A DNA stretch of 45,389 bases from contig JAQVFZ010000002.1 of assembly GCA_028697025.1 (NCBI GenBank), forward strand, positions 1 to 45,389, in the 5' to 3' direction. Positions 28,782-38,140 of the stretch are shown piece by piece (the first letter of the stretch is position 1; each line of letters starts with the position of its first letter). The translations under genes were made by a program, and so were the position numbers. This DNA is from Candidatus Izemoplasmatales bacterium. GTDB taxonomy: Bacteria; Bacillota_I; Bacilli_A; Izemoplasmatales; Hujiaoplasmataceae. A model generated the notes under the pieces. That model did not search any database and was not told the DNA's origin. It was given only the letters and a program-made list of their open reading frames with translations.

Positions 28782-30008
28782 TTATTCCAAAAGCGCGATA
28801 ACCATAGCGATAAAATCCTGATCCCAATCTGCAAGATTGGCTTCATACCAAGGAAGACTCTTTAAATCACTCATGGTGACATTATCCGAATCCACGGTAA
28901 ATCCACTGTTTTCACTATGCCAAAAACATGACTCAATCAATTCATGGTTATAAGATAAACCAATTAATGTGGCAATATTATCGGTCGCATCCTCAACTGT
29001 CACGAGGCTGATTTCTCCGGTAGCGACTGAAGATTCAATTCTTCCGCGCCAATCTTCACCGATCATCAATCCGCCATTATTTTTGGATCCATTCAAACTG
29101 ATGCTGGCTGAAGAAAAATTATCATACAGATAACCGAGATAATCATAGCCCAATAAACCGCCGACATAAGCCTGATTGATTCCGGTTTCAGCTATTATCG
29201 TCGTCTTGACTATATTATTGTAGATTGCAATATTCAAGGCTATCCTCTCTGTCTCATAACCAGTTGCCAGGCCACTATAGTTATGACCGACTAACCCGCC
29301 GATAGCTGATAGACCACTAATGGCCTTAACGTCTATGGTTGCTGATGTTTGGTTATCATAAACCCGGGAATTATAACTTTTGCCTATCAAACCACCGGCA
29401 AAAACCATTTTTTCACCAATAACCTCTATGCTTCCGGTGGCTTTATTATTTTTTAGAATCACCGGTATAAAGTCTTGAATCAAGAGCGAATCATCACTTT
29501 TTTCCGCCATTCCAACCAATAGGCCAACATAAGTGTTGCCTCTAGTATTTTCCACCGTAATATTACCTGTTACCAATACATTGTCAACTTTCCCGGAAAT
29601 TCTACCGGCTAAGCCACCGGCATAACTCAGAAGTTTAGCTTCATATTCAATATTAAAATCTTTTATCTCAAGATTCTTGACTTCGCCTTTTGCATATCCA
29701 AAAAGACCATTATACTGGTAATCATCACTGATTGTCAGATTGCTAATTATATGGCTGTTGCCGTCAAAATTACCTAGATACGGCTCTTTGAAAGTGCCGA
29801 TTGGTACCCAATTTTCATCTTGCAGATCTAAATCGGCCATCAAAATATACGACTTGTTCATCTCCATATTTTTCAAATCTTCCACTGTCATGATTTCGAT
29901 ATAGTTGGTGGTGTCAACGGTCGTTACGGGTAATGTTGTTGTAGATCCTTGAAAATTACAACCGATCAAGAAAATCGAGATAAAAGCAATTAATATCATC
30001 TTTTTCAT
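28782..30008 (-). CDS. GLUG-motif repeat lipoprotein (predicted beta-helix, cell surface)
   Basis: 408 aa; signal peptide and lipobox MKKMILIAFISIFLIGC; recurring YAGGLAGRISG, YVGLLVGMAE, FAGGLIGKSYN, AIGGLVGHNYSG, YVGGLLGYDYLG, NNGGLMIGEDW repeats. Confidence 0.85.
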   Translation of the reverse strand: MKKMILIAFISIFLIGCNFQGSTTTLPVTTVDTTNYIEIMTVEDLKNMEMNKSYILMADLDLQDENWVPIGTFKEPYLGNFDGNSHIISNLTISDDYQYNGLFGYAKGEVKNLEIKDFNIEYEAKLLSYAGGLAGRISGKVDNVLVTGNITVENTRGNTYVGLLVGMAEKSDDSLLIQDFIPVILKNNKATGSIEVIGEKMVFAGGLIGKSYNSRVYDNQTSATIDVKAISGLSAIGGLVGHNYSGLATGYETERIALNIAIYNNIVKTTIIAETGINQAYVGGLLGYDYLGYLYDNFSSASISLNGSKNNGGLMIGEDWRGRIESSVATGEISLVTVEDATDNIATLIGLSYNHELIESCFWHSENSGFTVDSDNVTMSDLKSLPWYEANLADWDQDFIAMVIALLE

Positions 30009-30022
30009 TATTTTTCTCCTAA

Positions 30023-32692
30023 TTAAAACAAAGTTTGCTGAACGAGATTATCATCCAAATCTTCATCCTCTTCGTTTTCAACTTCTTCTTCAACTTCTTC
30101 TTCGATATCTTCTTTAAAATCATCTGTTGTCTCAGCTTCTGAGTTGCCTGAAGAGATGATTTTTGCGAGTTCATCCATGAATTCATCAGCTTCTTCAACT
30201 TCTTCGGTTTCAACAATATCCATTAGATTGACAAGTACGTCTTTATTGACATGATAATTGTTGATTTCTACTATTAGAGCCAATGGCTGATGACTTTTTT
30301 CCAGATAAGGGATTCCGTTTTCGAAACGGTCGGGTTTAAGTTCCACTCCTGGTATTTCTAGAGCTTGATTTTTGGCAATCAAGCGGATATTCAAAAATTC
30401 TTTTAAACGGAAAATATTCTCTGCACTCATGCCAACAAAACGGTATGGATTGCTTTGAACCGTCTTCAAGTAACGTTTACCTTTGGCAGGTCGATGTGAA
30501 TAATCGATATTGCTGACAAATTCGCGTTTAACTCCGCCTCTATTCGTCAACATTAGAATTTCGTCTTTATTGATGTTGGTCGTAAATTTAGCTCCGACAA
30601 GATGATCGTCACGAAGATTGATGCCTTTGACCCCCTTAGCATTTAAAGACTGAATCGCTACTTCTTCCAGTGGATATTTCAGTATGTAGCCGTTCTCGCT
30701 GACCAAAACGATATCCTTGTCAAACACCTCACGCAAGTCCACGCTAACCAATGGATTTACGCGATTGGCGGGCAAACAGTTGAAGGTGCGATTAATTCTG
30801 GTTTTTTGGAATTCTGTTAACAAGACTCTTTTTATTTGGCCCTCTTTATTGGCTAACAAAATATCCCGTTCTTGGTCAAACACATCAACTACCAAATAAT
30901 CGACTATTGTTTCCTTATCCATCAATTGGGCATAGTTGCCGATATAGTCGCCGAGATCCCGATACTTCATATCCGGCACTTTATGGACAGGCAAAGCGAT
31001 GAAATTGCCGAAATTTGTGAAAAACAACAATGTGTCCCTGGTATTGACTTCACTTTGTTTGAGAATGACATCGCCATCCTTCAAACCGGTGTCTGTCATG
31101 GTTGCTTGATAAGACTTGAGCGATGAGCGCTTGATATACCCATCTTTTGACATGACGAACATCACGTTTTCATTTTCTATAAGCTCTTGTTCATCAATTT
31201 CCAGTTTTTGAATCTGTCCGGAAATAACCGTCTTTCTTTCAACCGGATAAAGCGTCAATATTTCTTCCAGTTCCGCTATAACAGCATTTTCGAGTTCTTG
31301 TTCGTTGGATAGTATTTTGTTCAAGCGATTGATGGTTTGTGTCAACTCTTGATTTTCTTTCTTCATTTGTGTAACGTCTGTGGTTGACAAACGATATAAT
31401 TGCAAACTGACGATGGCGTCGGCTTGAATTTCCGTAAATTCAAATTTTTCCATCAGACGGTTGATTGCGTCTTTCTTGCCCATTGATCCCCTGATTAAAG
31501 CTATGACTTCATCAAGGATGCTGACCATCTTTAAAAAGCCAAGAACGATGTGTTGACGTTTTTCTGATTGATTCAATTCAAAATTTGATCTGTTTCTGAT
31601 CATTTCTTTTTGGTGCTGGATGTATTGAGTCAAAACTTCTTCTAAAGAAAGGAGTTTGGGACTTCTTTGGCTGATAGCCACAAGATTGTAGTTATAGGCA
31701 ACAGATAAATCCGTATTTTTATATAGATAAGCCAAGATTACTTCCGAAGATATTTCTTTTTTTAATTTAACAACAATCCTGATACCTTCGCGGTCCGATA
31801 AATCATTGACTTCCAAGATTCCGTCTATCTTTTTCTGTAACCGGATTTCATCAATTCTTCTCACCAAATCAGCCTTGTTTATTTCATAAGGAATTTCGGT
31901 AATCACCAAAGAAGTGTCTTCAATCACAGCCTTGGCTTTGATGACGATTTTACCCTTGCCGGTCTGAAAAGCTTTCTTGATTTCTTTTGTGCCTTCGACA
32001 ATACCTCCGGTCGGAAAATCCGGACCAGGCAATATCTTTAGCAGTTCATCGAGATCCGCTTGAGGATTTTTAATTTTATGTATTGTCGCCCTTAAAACCT
32101 CGGAAAGATTATGCGGCGGGATGTTTGTGGCATATCCAGTTGCCATCCCTTGAGCGCCATTGACCAGCAGATTCGGAAATTTTGCCGGTAAAACCACCGG
32201 TTCAAGTTCACAATCGTCAAAATTCGGTATAAAGGTTACCGTCTTTTTATCGATATCTTTTAACAAAGCTTCGGCAAAGACAGTCAGTCTGGCTTCGGTA
32301 TAACGCATCGCGGCAGCTGGATCGTTATCCACCGAACCGTTATTACCATGCATATCGACCAATAATGTCCCCATTTTCCAATTTTGAGACATTCTTACCA
32401 TGGCATCGTAAACGCTGGTATCGCCATGCGGATGGAATTTACCAATGACTTCACCAACGATTCTAGCGCTTTTTTTATAAGGTTTTGTGGACCCCATGCC
32501 GAGTTCGTTCATTGCATAAAGAATTCTTCTTTGTACCGGTTTCAATCCGTCTCTTACGTCTGGTAAGGCCCGGTCCTGGATAATATATTTTGAATATCTA
32601 CCGAAACGTTCGCCGACAAGTTCTTCGAGATTGATGGGAATAATCTTTTCGGTCAAATATTCATCGATTTTATTTTTAATAGATTTAGCCAC
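30023..32692 (-). CDS. parC: DNA topoisomerase IV subunit A
   Basis: 889 aa; RALPDVRDGLKPVQRRILYAMNELGM, KSARIVGEVIGKFHPHGDTSVYDAMVRMSQ; acidic C-terminus ending VQQTLF. Confidence 0.94.
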   Translation of the reverse strand: MAKSIKNKIDEYLTEKIIPINLEELVGERFGRYSKYIIQDRALPDVRDGLKPVQRRILYAMNELGMGSTKPYKKSARIVGEVIGKFHPHGDTSVYDAMVRMSQNWKMGTLLVDMHGNNGSVDNDPAAAMRYTEARLTVFAEALLKDIDKKTVTFIPNFDDCELEPVVLPAKFPNLLVNGAQGMATGYATNIPPHNLSEVLRATIHKIKNPQADLDELLKILPGPDFPTGGIVEGTKEIKKAFQTGKGKIVIKAKAVIEDTSLVITEIPYEINKADLVRRIDEIRLQKKIDGILEVNDLSDREGIRIVVKLKKEISSEVILAYLYKNTDLSVAYNYNLVAISQRSPKLLSLEEVLTQYIQHQKEMIRNRSNFELNQSEKRQHIVLGFLKMVSILDEVIALIRGSMGKKDAINRLMEKFEFTEIQADAIVSLQLYRLSTTDVTQMKKENQELTQTINRLNKILSNEQELENAVIAELEEILTLYPVERKTVISGQIQKLEIDEQELIENENVMFVMSKDGYIKRSSLKSYQATMTDTGLKDGDVILKQSEVNTRDTLLFFTNFGNFIALPVHKVPDMKYRDLGDYIGNYAQLMDKETIVDYLVVDVFDQERDILLANKEGQIKRVLLTEFQKTRINRTFNCLPANRVNPLVSVDLREVFDKDIVLVSENGYILKYPLEEVAIQSLNAKGVKGINLRDDHLVGAKFTTNINKDEILMLTNRGGVKREFVSNIDYSHRPAKGKRYLKTVQSNPYRFVGMSAENIFRLKEFLNIRLIAKNQALEIPGVELKPDRFENGIPYLEKSHQPLALIVEINNYHVNKDVLVNLMDIVETEEVEEADEFMDELAKIISSGNSEAETTDDFKEDIEEEVEEEVENEEDEDLDDNLVQQTLF

Positions 32693-34625
32693 CGATTACA
32701 CCTTCAATCACAAAATTATCGTCTTCATTTTCAAAGGAAACATTATTGTCAATCCACTCTTTGCGCGGTTCTACCTTATCTCCCATCAAAACCGATATTC
32801 TTTGATCGGCTTCAGCCAAATCATCAATTTTGACTTGGATTAAAGTTCGACTTTTAGGATTCATGGTAGTTTCCCACAATTGTTCAGAATTCATTTCGCC
32901 TAGACCTTTGTATCTTTGAATTGTATAAGTCTTGAATTTGCGAGTGATTTCTTCCCTTTGTTCTTCGTCCCATGCATAAAGGGATTCCTTTTTACTGGAA
33001 GTAATTTTATAAAGAGGCGGTTGTGCCAAATACAGTTTCCCAGCCTCAATCAATTCCGGCATGTATCGGAAGAAAAATGTTATCAATAAGACTTGGATAT
33101 GGGCGCCATCAGTGTCGGCATCCGTCATGATTATCACTTTATTGTAATTTGACTTGCTGACATCGAATTCGCTGCCGATTCCTGCACCAATAGTAGATAT
33201 TATGGTAGAAATTTCTTCATTTTTGAAGACTTCTTCCATTCTTTGTTTTTCGGCATTTATTACTTTGCCTCGCAATGGCAAAATCGCCTGGAATGCTCTG
33301 TCTCTTCCTTGCTTAGCAGATCCTCCGGCAGAATCGCCTTCCACAAGGAACAATTCTTTAATTTCACTGTTTCTTGAACTTGCAGGCGCCAGTTTTCCGG
33401 AAAGAATAGTTTCTCTTTTCTTGATTTTCTTAACGAGTCTTGCATCATCCCTGGCCTTTCTCGCCGCTTCCCAAGCGTTTCTGGCATCAATGGCTTTTTC
33501 AATCAATGTTGCGGCCGTCTTAGGGTTTTCAGTCAAGTAAACATTCAATTTATCGGATACGACCACTTCGACTGCCGGTCTGGCTTCAGGAGAACCGAGT
33601 TTATTCTTGGTCTGTCCTTCAAATTGCAATAAATCTTCAGGAATTCTGACGGAGATAATGGCAGTAAGACCTTCTCTCACATGAGTACCTTCGAAGGAAG
33701 CGTCTCTTTCCTTCAACAAATTCATGCGACGGGCATAATCATTGAAAATTTTTGTGAAAGCCGATTTGAATCCGGTTTCATGGGTACCGCCATCTTTGGT
33801 TCTGACGTTGTTGACGAAAGAAATGATGTTTTCGTTGAAGGCCTTTGTATAACCAAAAGCTACTTCAACCTCAATTTTGGAGTTCACGCCATAAAAATAA
33901 ACAGGTTCATGTAAAGGGCCCTTGGTTTTATCGATATATTGTACATATTCCTTGATGCCTTTTTCAAAAACGAAAGTTTGTCTTTGTTTTGAACGATTGT
34001 CAATCAATTGCATTTTCAATCCTTTGATTAAAAATGCACTTTCCCTGATTCTTTCTTCTAGAGTTTGATAATTGAAAAGCGTCGTTGAGAAGATTTTTTG
34101 GTCAGGTTTGAACCAAACTTCGGTTCCGGTTTTTCTGGTTTCGCCAATTACTTCAAGCTCTTTTACCTTTTTTCCGCCGTCTTCAAAACGCATCATATAC
34201 ATTTTTCCATCACGATGAATTGTGACTTGCAGGAATTCGCTGAGGGCATTCACCACTGATGCACCAACACCATGCAAACCTCCAGCGACTTTATATGCAC
34301 CATCAGCCGAGAACTTGCCACCTGCGTGGAGTTTGGAGAAAATAACCTCGACTCCACTTACCCCAGAAGAGTGCATGTCCACCGGCATTCCTCTGCCGTC
34401 ATCGATAACAATAATTGAATTGTCTTCTTTAACTTCAACTTTTATGAAGGTGCCATATCCCGCTAAAACTTCATCGATAGAATTATCTATTATTTCCCAT
34501 ACTAAATGATGAAGGCCTCTAGTGTCGGTGGAACCGACATACATTCCCGGTCGTTTCCTGACAGCTTCTAAGCCTTCTAAAATTTGGATGGATTTTGAAT
34601 CATATTTGTTGTCTTTTATGTCCAT
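32685..34625 (-). CDS. parE: DNA topoisomerase IV subunit B
   Basis: 646 aa; LEAVRKRPGMYVGSTDTRGLHHLVWEIIDNSIDE, FLVEGDSAGGSAKQGRDR, TDADTDGAHI; paired with parC. Confidence 0.94.
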   Translation of the reverse strand: MDIKDNKYDSKSIQILEGLEAVRKRPGMYVGSTDTRGLHHLVWEIIDNSIDEVLAGYGTFIKVEVKEDNSIIVIDDGRGMPVDMHSSGVSGVEVIFSKLHAGGKFSADGAYKVAGGLHGVGASVVNALSEFLQVTIHRDGKMYMMRFEDGGKKVKELEVIGETRKTGTEVWFKPDQKIFSTTLFNYQTLEERIRESAFLIKGLKMQLIDNRSKQRQTFVFEKGIKEYVQYIDKTKGPLHEPVYFYGVNSKIEVEVAFGYTKAFNENIISFVNNVRTKDGGTHETGFKSAFTKIFNDYARRMNLLKERDASFEGTHVREGLTAIISVRIPEDLLQFEGQTKNKLGSPEARPAVEVVVSDKLNVYLTENPKTAATLIEKAIDARNAWEAARKARDDARLVKKIKKRETILSGKLAPASSRNSEIKELFLVEGDSAGGSAKQGRDRAFQAILPLRGKVINAEKQRMEEVFKNEEISTIISTIGAGIGSEFDVSKSNYNKVIIMTDADTDGAHIQVLLITFFFRYMPELIEAGKLYLAQPPLYKITSSKKESLYAWDEEQREEITRKFKTYTIQRYKGLGEMNSEQLWETTMNPKSRTLIQVKIDDLAEADQRISVLMGDKVEPRKEWIDNNVSFENEDDNFVIEGVIGG

Positions 34626-34700
34626 ATTCTAGCTCCTCGATAAGTCTATATTCATTATATCAAATTTAAGTAGTTTTATCTTTATTTTTTCATAAATTTT

Positions 34701-34709
34701 TGGTATAAT
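34701..34709 (+). promoter_or_regulatory. Extended -10 promoter for plsY
   Basis: TGGTATAAT followed by GGAGG SD and ATG at 34732. Confidence 0.65.
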
Positions 34710-34731
34710 TTAAAAAAGTTGGAGGTTTATC

Positions 34732-35355
34732 ATGTTAAAATACTTGTTTCTTTTATTGGCGTACCTTGTCGGTTCAATACCGTTTTCATATATATTGGGA
34801 AAGTACATAAAAAAGGATGATATCCGTAAACACGGAAGCGGAAATTTGGGCACTACAAACGCGTTTAGGGTCTTTGGGGCACTGATAGGCATTTCCGTTT
34901 TGATTCTCGATACATTAAAAAGCGGGCTATTCATTCCCATTGTCAATTCACTCAGCGAAACCAATGAATTGTTTCCACCGCTAGTCTATGGTGCCGTTGC
35001 CGTCATCGGCCATATCTTCCCGGTTTGGATGAAATTCAAAGGGGGCAAGGGGGTAGCTTCTTCATTTGGTATACTCATCTTCTTTTATCCCGTAATTCCG
35101 CTGCTTTTAATACCAGTCTTCATTTTAACAATCATTATCTCCAAATATGCTTCACTGGCATCTACTGTCGTGACAATTTTGGCTTTCGTTTCCGGTTTGG
35201 TTCTTTATCTGATTGGCGGAACGCCAATTGATTTGGTCTATGTGATTACTACATTTATGCTCATGCTAATCATCTTGTACAAACACCGGTCAAACTATCG
35301 CAGAATTATCGACGGTAATGAAAACAAAATAGTATTCAAGAAAAAGAAAGTCTAA
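34732..35355 (+). CDS. plsY: Glycerol-3-phosphate acyltransferase PlsY
   Basis: 207 aa; AYLVGSIPFSYILGKYI, KHGSGNLGTTNAFRVFG, HIFPVWMKFKGGKGVASSFG. Confidence 0.97.
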   Translation: MLKYLFLLLAYLVGSIPFSYILGKYIKKDDIRKHGSGNLGTTNAFRVFGALIGISVLILDTLKSGLFIPIVNSLSETNELFPPLVYGAVAVIGHIFPVWMKFKGGKGVASSFGILIFFYPVIPLLLIPVFILTIIISKYASLASTVVTILAFVSGLVLYLIGGTPIDLVYVITTFMLMLIILYKHRSNYRRIIDGNENKIVFKKKKV

Positions 35356-35361
35356 AAAAAT

Positions 35362-35389
35362 ATGGTTTCCCTTTATTCGAGGAAACCAT
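35362..35389. terminator. Bidirectional terminator between convergent plsY and yneF
   Basis: ATGGTTTCC-N10-GGAAACCAT with flanking A and T runs. Confidence 0.85.
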
Positions 35390-35393
35390 TTTT

Positions 35394-35612
35394 TTATTTA
35401 CCTTGTTTCATGGAAGCCATGACTTGTCTAACTTGCTTTTCGGAAGGTTTTCTTCCCATTTGTGACATCATTGCTCTAATCATTTGTTCATTGATAGGTG
35501 GATTCTTTTCCAGATATTTTTTAAAATAACTTCTGGCAAAGAAAAACCCGCCAACTGCGCCACCGACAAGCGCAACTACGATTAATACAATTGCTAACCA
35601 TATTTCCATCAT
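35394..35612 (-). CDS. yneF: YneF family (UPF0154) small membrane protein
   Basis: 72 aa; N-terminal [41 protein letters not shown]. Confidence 0.9.
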   Translation of the reverse strand: MMEIWLAIVLIVVALVGGAVGGFFFARSYFKKYLEKNPPINEQMIRAMMSQMGRKPSEKQVRQVMASMKQGK

Positions 35613-35642
35613 AATCAGTCCACTCCTTTAAACAACAATGAT

Positions 35643-35671
35643 ATTTTACCAAAGAAAACCAACGATTTCAA
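35643..35671 (-). promoter_or_regulatory. sigma-A promoter for yneF
   Basis: -35 TTGAAA, 17-nt spacer, -10 TAAAAT. Confidence 0.6.
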
Positions 35672-35706
35672 GAATTATATTTTACAACTTAAATTATTAT
35701 TTTATA

Positions 35707-35735
35707 TTTACAAAGATATTATAAATTGTTATGAT
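35707..35735 (+). promoter_or_regulatory. sigma-A promoter for ferredoxin gene
   Basis: -35 TTTACA, 17-nt spacer, -10 TATGAT. Confidence 0.6.
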
Positions 35736-35774
35736 ATATGTGTATATAAAAATTTCTTTTTGAGGAGGATTAAA

Positions 35775-35945
35775 ATGCCTAGAATGATTTTAGACACTTG
35801 CATTGCTTGTGGAACTTGTAAAGAAAATTGTCCAGTAGATTGCATCTCTGAAGGAGATATCTACGTGATTGACCAAGATGCATGCATCGACTGTGGCGTT
35901 TGTGAAGCCAACTGCCCTGTAGATTGCATCGTAGTAGCCGACTAA
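35775..35945 (+). CDS. 2[4Fe-4S] ferredoxin
   Basis: MPRMILDTCIACGTCKENCPVDCISEGDIYVIDQDACIDCGVCEANCPVDCIVVAD; two CxxCxxCxxxCP motifs; SD GAGGAGG upstream of the ATG at 35775. Confidence 0.96.
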   Translation: MPRMILDTCIACGTCKENCPVDCISEGDIYVIDQDACIDCGVCEANCPVDCIVVAD

Positions 35946-35951
35946 CAAGAA

Positions 35952-35981
35952 AAAAAATAACGGATTTTTCCGTTATTTTTT
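35952..35981. terminator. Terminator after ferredoxin (also facing fabT-like gene)
   Basis: AAAAAATAACGGA-TTTT-TCCGTTATTTTTT, 13-bp stem. Confidence 0.88.
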
Positions 35982-35990
35982 TTATGCTAT

Positions 35991-36437
35991 TTATTTTTTA
36001 AAATAAGAAGAGAGCTTATCTAAGGATTCTATCAATAATTCATCTTTTTCAAGTTCTAAATCATCAAAAATTGAATCAATCATCTCTTTATGGAAATCGT
36101 CATGTTCTTTTAAAACTTCATATGCCTTTGGCAAAAGACCGACAACAACTTTTCTACGATCTTCAGGGTCTCTTTCTCTGGTAACATAACCTTTTTGATA
36201 AAGCGTGTTGATGGCTGTAGTTAATGAACCTATGGTGATACCAAGCTTCTTTGCGACATTTGACATGGTAGCTTCTTCAGATAAAGAGATGGCTTCGATG
36301 ACATGGATTTCACTCATCGAGAGTTTAATGCCTTTATCTTTGAGATTCTGTCCTTCAATCGCTAAAATGCGGTTGAAGATTTCAACCAACAATTCGTTTA
36401 TGATTATTCTGGCTTCTTCACGACTATACTTTTTCAA
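35991..36437 (-). CDS. MarR family regulator, FabT-like
   Basis: EIFNRILAIEGQNLKDKGIKLSMSEIHVIEAISLSEEATMSNVAKKLGITIGSLTTAINTLYQKGYVTRERDPEDRRKVVVGLLPKAYEVLKEHDDFHKEMID closely resembles the FabT layout. TTG start at 36435-36437 proposed; the ORF-track ATG at 36470 lacks an SD and overlaps degV more deeply. Confidence 0.82.
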   Translation of the reverse strand: MKKYSREEARIIINELLVEIFNRILAIEGQNLKDKGIKLSMSEIHVIEAISLSEEATMSNVAKKLGITIGSLTTAINTLYQKGYVTRERDPEDRRKVVVGLLPKAYEVLKEHDDFHKEMIDSIFDDLELEKDELLIESLDKLSSYFKK

Positions 36438-37269
36438 TATAACCAACCCCCATTGTTCCAGGTCCTGCATGGCAGCCGACTACCGGAGTCAGAGGGATTA
36501 GCAAGACGTCTTTTAAGCCTTGTGTTTCCAATTCATCTTTTAAGTCCAGCATTTCGCCCATATTGTTGGTATAGACGATAAAAGCAATGACATTTTTATC
36601 CTTGACTTCAGTTAAAATGCGACGCTTTAGTTCTTCTCTTGCTTTAGAAGTAGTTCTTATTTTATCCAAAGTTTCCACTTTGCCTTCTTTGCTGAGATGC
36701 AATAAAGGTCTCAATTTCAATAATGATCCCAAAGCACCGGCAACGCCTGATAAACGACCATTCTTGACCAAATATTTTAATGTGTCAACTGTTATATAGA
36801 CATGATTGTTATCTCTGATTTTATCTAAAGCTACCAAAATTTCAGCGAGTGGTTTGTTAACGTCAGCCATTTTTTTAGCCGTCATCGCCATTAAAGCCTC
36901 TACATATGTAAGCGATAGTGAATCATAGACATGAACGGGAATATCAATCATCTTAGCTGCCAATACCGCATTTTGATAAGTCCCGCTAAGTTGCTTGGAA
37001 ATTGTGATTACCAGCAATTCTTTGTAACCGGCACTCTTCATTTCTTCGTACATTTCCAATATTTTTCCCGTAGATGTTTGGGCTGTCGAAATATCCAAGT
37101 CCGGATTTTTCAGCAGACGACTGTAAAAATCGTCAGAACTGATATCGACAAAATCTTCATATTCTTCTTTGCCGATATTAAGTAAAGATCTGAATTTCCT
37201 AATTTCTTTATCATGAACCAAATAATCAATTCCCGAATTACCGCATACTGCTACACCAATTTTCCCCAT
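36424..37269 (-). CDS. DegV family (FakB-type fatty-acid-binding) protein
   Basis: 281 aa; DegV fold signatures (ISTAQTSTGKILEMYEEM, VITISKQLSGTYQNAVLAA, VKNGRLSG, GCHAGPGTMGVGY). Confidence 0.93.
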   Translation of the reverse strand: MGKIGVAVCGNSGIDYLVHDKEIRKFRSLLNIGKEEYEDFVDISSDDFYSRLLKNPDLDISTAQTSTGKILEMYEEMKSAGYKELLVITISKQLSGTYQNAVLAAKMIDIPVHVYDSLSLTYVEALMAMTAKKMADVNKPLAEILVALDKIRDNNHVYITVDTLKYLVKNGRLSGVAGALGSLLKLRPLLHLSKEGKVETLDKIRTTSKAREELKRRILTEVKDKNVIAFIVYTNNMGEMLDLKDELETQGLKDVLLIPLTPVVGCHAGPGTMGVGYIEKV

Positions 37270-37288
37270 AAAAATCTCCTAAGTTATA

Positions 37289-37319
37289 ATTTTAATATCA
37301 AATATTTTGAACTTCAAAA
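37289..37319 (-). promoter_or_regulatory. degV/fabT-like operon promoter with overlapping palindromic operator candidate
   Basis: -35 TTGAAG, 17-nt spacer, -10 TAAAAT; 15-bp perfect palindrome TTTTGAACTTCAAAA (37305-37319) covers the -35. Confidence 0.65.
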
Positions 37320-37355
37320 CATATTCTATCATAGAGCTGGATTTTAAGCAATAAA

Positions 37356-37377
37356 AAAGAGCATTTTTTTGCTCTTT
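37356..37377 (-). terminator. Terminator of the rpoD-trmK-nif3 operon
   Basis: AAAGAGCA-TTTTTT-TGCTCTTT with T-rich 3' flank on the minus strand; overlaps the nif3 stop codon. Confidence 0.78.
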
Positions 37378-38140
37378 AATAGTTTTTATATGGATTTGTG
37401 TCAACCTCTGAAGCCATGAATTGCACCTCTTTGAACTGTTGGCTCAAAACCCTGATAATCGCCTTGACAAATATCTTTTCCGCATGGTGACCGATATCAA
37501 TCAGGGTGATGCCCATACCCGCCGCATCCAATGCCGTATGGTAGGTAATATCGCCAGTTAGATAGCAGTCGCACCCTCGCATTTTTGCCTGATACATGTG
37601 TTTGGAACCACTACCTCCGGAAATTCCGACTGTTTCAATGATTTTATCGTCATTACCGATAACTTTTACGGATTCAATATCCAACTTGTTCTTGAGAACA
37701 GAGATGAAGTCAATAATATGGGTTTTTTCAATGGTGCCATATCTACCAATTTTATCGATTTCATCTAACAGTCTGACGTTTCTCATCCCCAAGAGGTTGG
37801 CAAACTCGTCATTCATGCCGCCGTCGGTAGTGTCATAATTGGTATGTGCCGAGTAGACTGTGATGTTGTGCTTGACCAAATTTTTGATAATCCACCCACG
37901 TGGCGTATCAAAAATGATTTTATCCAGGGGATTGAAAAGCAAAGGATGGTGGGAAAAAATCATGTTCACTTTTTTGTCGATTGCTTCCTTCACCACTTCT
38001 TTAGTCACGTCCAATGTAACCAAAACTCTTTTTGCCTCGATATTTAACGTTCCAACTTGGATGCCGACATTATCCCAATCATAAGCATTTTCTTTCGGAA
38101 ATAAACTCTCGAAATATTTTATTATATCAACCAAGTTCAC
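37376..38140 (-). CDS. Nif3-like dinuclear metal center hexameric protein
   Basis: 254 aa; AYDWDNVGIQVG, MIFSHHPLLFNPLD, YSAHTNYDTTDGGMND, DIGHHAEK. Confidence 0.94.
   Translation of the reverse strand: MNLVDIIKYFESLFPKENAYDWDNVGIQVGTLNIEAKRVLVTLDVTKEVVKEAIDKKVNMIFSHHPLLFNPLDKIIFDTPRGWIIKNLVKHNITVYSAHTNYDTTDGGMNDEFANLLGMRNVRLLDEIDKIGRYGTIEKTHIIDFISVLKNKLDIESVKVIGNDDKIIETVGISGGSGSKHMYQAKMRGCDCYLTGDITYHTALDAAGMGITLIDIGHHAEKIFVKAIIRVLSQQFKEVQFMASEVDTNPYKNY

Noticed and set aside
30019-30216. 65-aa Lys-rich ORF overlapping the parC tail
   Set aside because: Alternate reading frame of the acidic repeat-like ParC tail; composition explained by GAA/GAT repeats shifted by one base.
33154-33540. 128-aa plus-strand ORF opposite parE
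   Set aside because: Antisense shadow of a conserved topoisomerase region; no SD/promoter support or family resemblance.
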